64,000 bases of DNA. It comes from Megamerina dolium. Lineage: Eukaryota; Arthropoda; Insecta; Diptera; Megamerinidae. The stretch covers positions 60,152,855 to 60,216,854 of the forward strand of contig OY978525.1 in assembly GCA_963854835.1 (NCBI GenBank). The letters run 5' to 3'. How positions within the stretch are numbered: the first letter of the stretch is position 1; each line of letters starts with the position of its first letter. The notes beneath the pieces were generated by a model. That model was not told where the DNA came from and searched no databases. It saw nothing but the letters and a program-made list of their open reading frames with translations. A program made the translations under genes and the position numbers. Below are positions 55,877 through 64,000 of this stretch, piece after piece.

Positions 55877-57318
55877 GTGTTAACGGGAGGAACGGCGGAC
55901 AATAAGGCTTCACCAGAGGCCGAGCTGTTAGCTGCACCACTCGTTCCCACCTCTGGAACTCGGAACGAAATTCCTGCAATGGCGGACAGCACTGCCTCAT
56001 ACGAAGTAGTACTGATAGCCACGGCGGGAAAAGTAGTGGAGGGGATGGCGGAAAATGAGGCTTCCATAGAAGCCGAGCTTTTAGCCAACCCAAAATCAAT
56101 GGCAGCATCTGTTGCGGCGGACGGAACGGGTCTCGGAAGACCTAAGCCGGCGGCTGCGACGGTGTTGAACAAAGAGGACGGTGTCACCAGGTCGGCAGGG
56201 AAGTCGGTTTGGAGGCAGCGTAAAACATCTGGCCGAACATCTGATGGTGTGGACGAAGACGATCCTAGTGGAGCGGAATCGTTAGCTTTATCAGGTGTAA
56301 GCGAAAAGGACGGAGTCTCAAGAGCAGAGCGAATCCTGTTGAAGAAACGGGAGAAGCAGAAGCGAAAGAGACAACGTAAAAAGGCCATGAAGTCGTCGGA
56401 GAGGACCATTGAGCAGCTCTCGGGCCAACTCAGTGGACTTCTGCAAGATGAGTCGACCTTGGAGGTGGAGAACTCGGGGAAGAGGTCAATGGACGGCCAA
56501 TTATAAAGGCCGTCAGTCGCTCCGAAAGGGGCTCGAGGCCCAAGCCTAACACGGGTAGAGTAGCTCTGGGAACGACGGGACAGGGAAATCCGACGTCGGG
56601 AGGTGATGAGCGGGGTGGACAATCTGGAAAGATTGTTAACCCAGCGGACTCACAGTCCTCGCATGCGGTACCTGGGCCGAGCGGTCTTGGCAGAGCGCCT
56701 AAACGTCGGGCTGAACAGGCAAAGGGCGAGCCCACCATGGCGAGGAAGACTTACGCTCAAGTAGCGGAAGCTGACCTCGTTATGGGAGTCATGGACTCGT
56801 CACTAGAGGGGCTTCTGGAGGATACTCATCTGAGTACCTTCAAGGTATCTTTGTTGGATGCCATGGAGTCTCTTGAAGACGATGTCAATGACATTGGATT
56901 TGTCGGCAGGGCAAGGGTGGAGAGCGGATTGATTGTACTAAGGTGCAAAAATCAGCTATCCAAGCAATGGCTGTGCAAGACAGTGGAGCACCTAACCGGT
57001 TTGTGGGAGGGTGCGAATCTCAAATGTGACAGCCTGACTGCCTTGTCGACAAAGAGGAAGATGGTGATTGTTGCTCATGGCAATGCTGTGGCCAGCGACA
57101 TCATTCTCAGAAGGCTGCAGCGCCAGAACGTCTGTGTGAAGGACACTTCCAAATGGAGTGTTATCCGCACAGAAGGGTTTGGCGAGGCAGAAAGGGCAGG
57201 TGTTGTACTCACCGTGCTGTGTCCTAAGGAGGACGCGGAGGCCGTCAGTATCGCAGGGGGGAGACTCAACTGCGGTCTTGAACAGGCCGTCGTTAAATTC
57301 CAGAAGGATGCAGTATGA
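55877..57318 (+). pseudogene. LINE ORF1 (nucleic-acid-binding, gag-like), one frameshift
   Basis: The first part (to 56506) is low-complexity, then strongly basic (LLKKREKQKRKRQRKKAMK near 56340). A frame change near 56500 moves to the frame that is open to 57318. The second part (MARKTYAQVAEADLVMGVMD from 56737) is globular, with SKQWLCKTVEHLTGLWEGA and SDIILRRLQRQNVCVKDTSK. No CCHC knuckle is seen. ORF1 proteins of this type coat LINE RNA. The true start was not found: no ATG is in frame upstream of 55877. It overlaps ORF2 by 11 bases (57308-57318). Confidence 0.72.
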
Positions 57319-60300
57319 GGGGTGCGACGCAGCTCCTGGCGTGGGGCTAGTGGCAGATTCTGCAAGGAAGAAGCCATTAGGGCGGGAGGTTGGCCCGCGC
57401 CAGGAACCACTAAATGTGTGTCAACTCAATATTCACCACAGCAAAACAGCATCAGCAATGATGGTGCGGAGCTTCGATGAGGATGAGCTTGACATTGCAC
57501 TAGTTCAGGAGCCCTGGATTCTTCATGGAAGGATCAAAGGCCTATCTGCACAAAAGACCACTTTGTTTTATCCACAAACAGAGGGGAAGTTGAGGACATG
57601 CATTTAGTTAGACATGGGATACGTGCGATTCTAATGTCTAACTTGTGTTCACCGGATCTCACAGTAGTGAGAATAGGTGACGGTGCGGGATCATTTATGA
57701 TCGCATCAGCATACCTTCCATACGATTCTCCAGACGAACCACCTTCGAGAGAGGTGGAAGCTCTAGTGAGATTCTGTGATGGTAAGGGGGTTGGTCTGAT
57801 CTTAGGCTGCGATGCCAATGCGCACAGTTCTGTGTGGGGCAGCAGCAATGAAAACTATAGAGGAGAGTGTCTACTCGAATTTATAGAAAGATTTGGTCTA
57901 CAAGTTGCCAATAGGGGAACAGAACCGACCTTTGTCGACGCACGTCGTTGCGAGGTTATTGATGTTACTCTGACGAATGTCAAAATGTTGGATAGGATTT
58001 TGGACTGGACGGTTGTGGATAGCCATTCAGTTTGGGATTACGTCCGATAAAAGACATAGGAACGACTGTAGAATGGTAAGGATACCGAAACGAACGGATT
58101 GTACAAGGTACTGCGAAGTCCTTGAGGAATTATTGCCAAGGAGGTTTAAGAGACCTAGAACAAGCGCAGATGTTGAGTATTAGGTGAGGGCTATCAGCTC
58201 AGCCATGATCAAAGCATATGAAGCTTCATGTCCTCTGACGGGGGTGGACGAAGGAGATCCCACTCCATGGTAGAATGGGGAACTGGAATCCATGAAAAAG
58301 GAGACAAGGGAGGCTTTTAATCGTCACATGAGAGGGGACCCCAACGCATGGGACGACTACAAGTCAAAGAAAAGGGAGCTGAAGAAGACTCTACGCAACC
58401 GTAAAAGGAAAACGTTACAGATTACAGAGGATCATATCAAAGGACCCGGTGTCAAAGTTGGGATTAATTCGCAAAACGAATGGATCCTTTACAGAGACAA
58501 TCGGAGAGTCACTGAAATACCTGATGGAGGTGCATTTTCCAGGAAGCTTTAGATCGGAAGATCCTTGGGAAGCCACCCGCAAGGGTGCAAACAGGAATGA
58601 AAGATTGGAAGCTGAAAGGATAGTCACCAGAGATGGAGTGATAAACGCCATTAAGCGTTTCTCTCCATTCAAAACAGCGGGTACAGATGGGATATTTCCA
58701 GCCCTACTTCAGTGGGGAGCAGAAGCTCTGGTAGACAGGCTTCTGGGAATATTTATTACTTGCCTGGCTACAGGATATATCCTGACTCAATGGAGAGAGA
58801 CTAAGGTTGTCTTTCTTCCAAAGCCGGGAAAAAGGGACTACTCAGAGGCTAAATCTTTCCGGCCGGTTAGCTTGACCTCCTTTCTGCTTAAATGTATGGA
58901 AGGAGTACTGGCGGACTACATGGAAAGGACAACGCTTCTGACAAAACCACTGAGCAGGTGTCAGCACGCGTACAGAGCTGGCAAATCCACTGAAACGGCC
59001 CTGCACGAACTCGTTCGCGTAGCGGAGAGGGAACTGTCTTGTGGAGGGATATCTATGTCTACTTTTATGGATATAGAAGGTGCCTTCGATAAGATTGGTT
59101 TCGATAAGCTAAGGATGGCCCTTGCTTCTCGTGAAGTCAGCCCAACCATTATAAGGTGGGTGGACAGCATGCTGAGGACTCAGAGGTAGGGTAGTCAAAG
59201 GGTGTGCACAGGGGGGAGTATTATCGCCCATCCTTTGGAACATCACGGTCGATTCCCTACTTCAGCTTCTGGACTCAAAAGGCATACACACCGTCGGGTA
59301 TGCAGGTGACATAGCGGAAACGGTGAGCGGTAAGTTCCTGGACACTATTTATAATACCATGAGAGGTACACTTCAAATCGTTGAAGGATGGTGCACGGAA
59401 CAAGGTCTCTCTGTAAATGCTAGTAAGTCGGAAACAGTACTCTTTACTAAAAGGAGGACTGGACTAACAATAGACCCTCTTAGGCCTTTTGGATCGAACA
59501 TCAACGTATCCAAGAAAGTAAAGTATCTAGGTGTCATCCTGGATAACAAGCTGACTTGGAATAGTCATGTCGATGACAAGATTCAGAAGGGCAAGCGGGT
59601 ATTGCATCAGTGTAAGAGAGTGTTCGGTCTCATGTGGGGAATCACTCCCAGAGCAGCGCACTGGATCTACACAACGATGGTCAGACCCTTAATAACATAT
59701 GCTGCTGTGGTCTGGTGGCCTAAGGTCACCCAAAAGACCGCGAAAAGTAAGTTAGATAGGGTACAAAGAATGGCTTGTATTGGGATTACCGGAGCTATCC
59801 GGACGACCCCAGTAGAAGCATTGGAAATCTTTCTCGGGCTGCTGCCGTTGGACTTGCATATTATGAAGTCAGCGGCATTAACAGCATTACGTCTGAAGAC
59901 AACCAATAATTGGTATGGATTCGGCACAGAGAGGGGGCACAGGGGCATCCTGTCACTGCTATATAGCAGTGTAAAGGAGGCGCAGATGCCAATGGAGGGA
60001 ATGGGTAGGCTGAAGATGACTGAAAAGTCACACAGAACACTCATTGAAGACGGCCTCACACATGATGTATGTGAGGAAAATGACATCAGTATTTTTACAG
60101 ATGGTTCATTAATGGATGGCAGAGCGGGTGCTGGAATCTTCTCTAAAGAGTTGGGACTGGCATGCACTCTGAATCTGGGAAGATGCGTATCGGTATACCA
60201 AGCTGAAATGCTAGGTCTAATGCATGCGCTAGACCATCTACTGGATGGAAAGGTGCAAGGTAAGAAAATCTTGCTAGCACTCGATAACCAGGCGGTGGTC

Positions 60301-60960
60301 AGGCGGCTGCAACAACCTACGGTATCTTCTAAGTTGGCGCTCGAATGTGTTCAGAAACTTAATGGGTGTGCTCGTAGTAATGCGATTACTCTTATGTGGG
60401 TGAAGGGACACATTGGTATAGAACAGAATGAAGCTGCAGACTCCTTGGCTAGACAAGGATCTGAAGCTGAATTTTATGGACCGGAACCAGTAGTTGCTCT
60501 CAGCAGCGGGACGGTGAAGGCAAAGGTCGAAGAGTGGATAAAGAAACTTCATCTCACGAGATGGGAGAACTTATCTACTTGTAGACAGGCAAAGGCTTCG
60601 TTGAGGCTATCAAAGGGCAGTGAATCGGGGAGGGCTCTCAGTTTAGGACGAATGACTCTAAGCTGGTTGACTGCATTAATAACTGGGCATGGCAATTTCA
60701 GGTACCACCTCAGCAAGATGGGTCTTGTTGATGGGGAGGATGCTGATATTTGCAGATTATGCATGGAAGAGGCAGAGACAGCGGCGCACATAGTGTGCCA
60801 GTGTCCTGCATTGGCAAGCAGGAGGATGTCCACACTGGGTCGCCAATTTATTGATGTACTCGAAATGTGGAACATACCCCACAAAGAGATGCTTGAAATA
60901 ACGCGTTATGTTATTATGAGGAAGGAAGTAGAAGAATACTGCAACCGAACAAATAATTAA
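57308..60960 (+). pseudogene. LINE ORF2: endonuclease, reverse transcriptase, RNase H; multiple lesions
   Basis: Start at ATG 57308 (MQYEGCDAAPGVG). Endonuclease: VCQLNIHHSKTAS, DIALVQEPW, LGCDANAHSSVWGSS; its SDH-type end is lost in a short deletion near 58025. Frame change near 57600. Stops TAG at 58181 and near 58270, where the 8778 copy has CAG and CGG codons. RT: LPKPGKRDYSEAKSFRPVSL, TFMDIEGAFDKIG; a deletion of about 35 bp near 59175; catalytic box YAGD (59297) for YADD. From 59323 the frame is open to 60960: KYLGVILDNKLTW, RNase H (ISIFTDGSLMDGRAGAGIFS, WVKGHIGIEQNEAADSLARQ) and a CX2C...HX4C tail ([18 protein letters not shown]). Confidence 0.88.
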
Positions 60961-61040
60961 CACACGATTTGAGGGACGAAAAGGGACCCATATAAGTGGT
61001 CTGATTCGGCTAATCCCTAAATTTATAAATAAAAAATAAA

Positions 61041-61185
<145 letters not shown>

Positions 61186-61208
61186 TATATAAGTAAAAGT
61201 AATGCGCA

Positions 61209-61472
61209 AGTTATTATGTTGAGTGTCCAGCATACACTGTTTTATTAAACGAAAAATATTCTTAATCTAAGCCTAACTGCCTAAGCCCTGTTCAACGGAA
61301 AATGCTGAGCTTGCGCCTCGTGTATTGCTCAACGTTGGTGGTGTCTGGGATTTTGTTTATTCAATATCTTGATATCTTGCCCATGTCGCTGACTAGTCAA
61401 ATGCAGTCACGTAGCCCACAATGTGCTCTCATATCGTTATAAATTACAGTGCGCACTCGTATCGTGATAACT
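61209..61472 (-). repeat. 3' LTR of an errantivirus remnant
   Basis: 264 bp with 6-bp terminal inverted repeats, AGTTAT and ATAACT, and adjoining a purine-rich tract (aagggagg on the minus strand, 61473-61480). AGT...ACT ends are typical of errantiviruses, in contrast to the TG...CA ends of the other LTRs here. A minus-strand aataaa lies within it. Confidence 0.8.
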
Positions 61473-61482
61473 CCTCCCTTTC

Positions 61483-62664
61483 TTAGTGAAGGACGTCCTC
61501 GGCCTTCTTTAACTCCTCGATGATGTTTTGGATAGCATGATTCTGATGAGTTCTTTTGTATCGCTGGTGTACCTTGAAGAGTCCATAACAAACAATAAGA
61601 ATCGAAATTACGGCAGCGCCGGACAGAAGGGGACCAGTTATTATTCCTTTTTTAAGATACTAGATGTGGCGCAGGTTCTGAATGTTCAATCTTTGGAGGT
61701 ATGGTAGACTTAATATTTCCTGGTGGCTTGTAATATTGAGAAGTGTGGATGTAGGTGAGCCAGGTAACTTCTTTATGATTTTTTTTGATTCAAGTACAGG
61801 GATTCGTTGATTGTTATTTCACCATCAACGTAATCAAAAAGGTTCCAGTAACAACCTTCCGGATATTGTCATTTGTTTTTATAACGGCTGTTTCATCGTT
61901 GAGGATCATGACACCATCATCTATCATCATCAATGACTCGAGGTGAGAGGGTCGGCTGCTGCAGTAACAACCATACCAGAATGAAGTTGTTGTGCGCACG
62001 TTGGATGTTGCAATTTTTTGCAGAATGAAGTTGTCAACGTAACGCTGCAGTTTCCAATTGCCAGTATCTGATTTCCGCAATCCGCGACGTTGTTTTCTCC
62101 GGCAAAATGAATAATTGTATTATTACGTTGAACAGGATATAAAACAAGCTTTTTACAAACTAAAATAGGTTTAGGATATTTAATTAAAAAATATAAAAGA
62201 TTAGTATCTAGTAGGGCCTTGACATAAGCTACTTCCATTAAATCTGATATAGTTACATTTGTAGAGTGCTCATTGATAATATTATTTACATCGTTTGAGT
62301 CTAAAATTAATGGGTTTATTATCCCAATCTTTGTGAGGGTAATCGACAACATTAAATTTTCAAGTTCAGTTATCAAAATTCTATTTCTAGCGAGTAAAGT
62401 TTCATACAAATGCTCGGAGTCAATGATTTTATCTTTTGTGTTGCTAATGATGTTGTTAACTATATCGGTGAGTTTGTTGATCTGTTCCTGCGTTCTTGTA
62501 TTAATCAATGACTGTCTATTCTCTGAATCAATGAGCTCCTGTTGTTTAAATTTTAAATTTTCAAAGTCGTCAAAATCCGGGGTCCCGGCGACTATCTTCA
62601 ACGCTGTACCCAGAAAATTAATACTTCTTGCGTTTCTGTGGTGGACACTTATTGTGTTCAGCAA
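61483..62664 (-). pseudogene. env: Envelope gene remnant of an errantivirus
   Basis: The open part (62664-61930) begins just before a basic cleavage-like site, RNAR, followed by SINFLGTALKIVAGTPDFDD, the fusion-peptide-like region of insect errantivirus Env (related to baculovirus F proteins). A long helical region follows. The frame changes near 61955 and again before 61700. The C-terminal end is readable from about 61660 to 61483: a membrane segment (SGAAVISILIVCYGLF) and a charged tail ending EELKKAEDVLH before TAA. The surface subunit upstream of the cleavage site is missing, so the copy is defective. Confidence 0.82.
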
Positions 62665-62676
62665 TGTCTTTATCTC

Positions 62677-64000
62677 CTATGTATCTACGAGAACTTCGTC
62701 TTTTTTTACAAGATCACATATTGTTTCTATTAAGGTTTTTTTATCAGAAAAGGAAACAAAGTGCCTGGTTTTATTTCCGAACATAATGAAAGTTTGGAAT
62801 GTTGACGGCACTGTGCCATACTCAATGATAATTTGATTGCGGAAGCAATTTACCGGCTTATCAGTAGATTCAATTGTGTACGTGAGTGAGGCTTCACTGT
62901 GGATTGTAGCCATGTCTGAACTGCATTCCTCTTCCAAAGCATGGATATTTTGTCGCGACAACGCATCGGCAACATGGTTCTCTTTACCGGGTTTATAAAA
63001 AATTTTGGCGTTGTGCTCATTGATAAAGGCTCTCCAACGCTTTATCTTAGCGTTTGGATTTCGGTCTGAAACCGCAAACGTAAGTGGCTGATGGTCCGTA
63101 TAGATATTTAAATCCTTCGTCCCATACAGATAATTTCGAAGGCATTTTAAAGCCCAGGCTATAGCGTGCAGTTCGCGCTCGTTAGTTGCAAAATTTAGTT
63201 CTCTATCTTTGAGAGTTCTTGAGATGAAGGTTATAGGTCTCCCGTTTTGGGATAAAACCGCCCCAATGCCACAGGCAGACGCGTCGGTCGTTAGATCGAA
63301 CGGTTTCCTGTAGTCCGGATAAAGTAACAAAACATCTTCAGAGACCAGGACCTCTTTAAGTTTATTAAAGGCCTGGTACTGTTGTTCGTCAAAGCTTACC
63401 GGAATCTTTTTTGATTGTCCGGCGCTTACTTTGCCATTTTCGCCCTTTAGTATATCAGTCAATGGCCTTGCTATCGCAGCAAAATCTTTAATGAAACATC
63501 GATAATAGCTTGCTAGTCCCAAAAAAGATCTAACATTAAAAAGCGTAGCGTAGTGCTTCCACTTTACTAGGGCTTGTTGTGATCCCCCCTCGAGACACCA
63601 CAAAACCCAAAAATTCGACTTTATCTTTAAAAACATTGGATTTCTCGCGTGAAATCCTCATATTTGCTTCGTACAACCTATCTAAGACCCAGGCGATGTG
63701 GTCGACATGAGCCTCCATACTTTCTGAAAAAATTATTACATCATCGACGTAAACATAACATGTTTTTCCCTATTTGTTCCCTGAGAACGTCGTCTAGGGC
63801 CCGCTGAAATATGCTGGGCGCATTTTTTAATCCGAAAGGTAACCTACAGAACTCGTATTTAGCGTTGCCCACAGAAAAGGCTGTTTTTTCTCGGTCCCGC
63901 TCTGCAAGCAAAATTTTGTGAAATCCTGACTTAAGGTCCAGTGTTGTAAAATATCTGGCTTTTCACAGATTTGACAAAATAACATTTACGTTGGGAATAG
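62677..64000 (-). pseudogene. pol: Errantivirus pol: RT and RNase H, integrase deleted
   Basis: From the right edge on the minus strand: TTLDLKSGFHKILLAERDRE, PFGLKNAPSIFQRALDDVL, YVYVDDVIIFSESM with an intact YVDD box but an extra base just before it (near 63760), FLGFVVSRGGITTSPSKVEAL, then from 63500 the open frame with FLGLASYYRCFIKDFAAIAR, RNase H (LTTDASACGIGAVLSQNG, TDHQPLTF) and the linker towards integrase (TIHSEASLTYTIESTDKPVN). It ends at 62677, thirteen bases from the env remnant; the whole integrase is absent. The element continues beyond the window. Confidence 0.85.

Larger units (their letters stand above)
55490..61040 (+). mobile_element. Long LOA/I-type LINE with broken ORF1 and ORF2
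   Basis: The most complete copy of the family also seen at 7740-11505 and 28750-29955. It has a leader of about 300-400 bp, ORF1 (to 57318), ORF2 with endonuclease, RT, RNase H and a Cys/His tail (57308-60960) and a short 3' end before an (AT)n array. The presence of an RNase H domain places it in the I/LOA/R1 group; LOA is favoured from the LNIHHSKTAS and QEPW motifs but is not proven. It starts at the truncated Osvaldo-like gag, with the exact 5' end not fixed. Confidence 0.8.

Noticed and set aside
61986..62664. Captured host gene next to the errantivirus pol
   Set aside because: The cleavage-like site, fusion-peptide-like region and membrane anchor before the LTR show it is env.

Overview
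This window is repeat-dense, AT-rich insect DNA. The element families present (Ty3/gypsy with 412-like, errantivirus-like and Osvaldo-like members, BEL/Pao, Jockey-, RTE- and LOA/I-type LINEs, Tc1 and mariner transposons, a tRNA-derived SINE), the very long (AT)n arrays and an 80-base GT-AG intron point to a higher dipteran, plausibly a tephritid or muscoid fly. That assignment is inference. Nearly every coding frame belongs to a mobile element, and only about 2 kb looks like host gene sequence.

Layout. 1-1480 is a decayed 412-like gypsy fragment split by a 5'-truncated RTE LINE with a 17-bp target duplication. 2099-7447 is a complete gypsy element with gag and pol open and near-identical 200-bp LTRs, sitting inside an (AT)n array. 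7587-11505 is a decayed LOA/I-type LINE broken by SINEs and an unknown 1.1-kb insert. 11656-13535 and 20537-23690 are two copies of an unclassified repeat ('Y'); the second carries a solo LTR whose empty site is seen in the first. Between them lie an almost full-length RTE LINE (13782-17148), a SINE, modular W/V/Z repeats and a Tc1 element with long inverted repeats (18924-20536). 23691-26500 holds a hairpin repeat, a solo LTR of family 'Q' and more modules. 26518-31262 is antisense debris: an errantivirus-like gag/RT piece with its primer-binding site, a LOA fragment, a mariner and a Jockey-like scrap. 31270-33240 is a foldback repeat ('X'). 33284-39337 carries SINEs, Q LTRs, an antisense RTE with a 9-bp target duplication and a Jockey fragment nested in a solo LTR.

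The most informative region is 39890-45502. A NUDT9-like Nudix hydrolase pseudogene on the minus strand is split inside its Nudix box by a 4.1-kb decayed gypsy element (family Q). Next to it, 45012-45502 holds an unidentified small two-exon reading frame. 45575-49170 is X repeats with a 467-bp MITE and another RTE fragment. 49178-53740 is an antisense BEL/Pao pol interrupted by a Tc1 element. 53760-55489 is an Osvaldo-like LTR with a lysine-tRNA-type primer site and truncated gag. 55490-61040 is the longest LOA/I-type LINE, with ORF1 and ORF2 both broken. 61209-64000 is an antisense errantivirus remnant in which the end of the RNase H region joins env directly.

How it works together. Only the gypsy element at 2099-7447 looks coding-competent. 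The LINEs carry nonsense mutations, frameshifts or lost reverse-transcriptase active-site residues. The window reads as a nested insertion record: two filled/empty site pairs, two clean LINE target duplications and one host gene fragment interrupted by a retroelement allow part of the order of events to be reconstructed.
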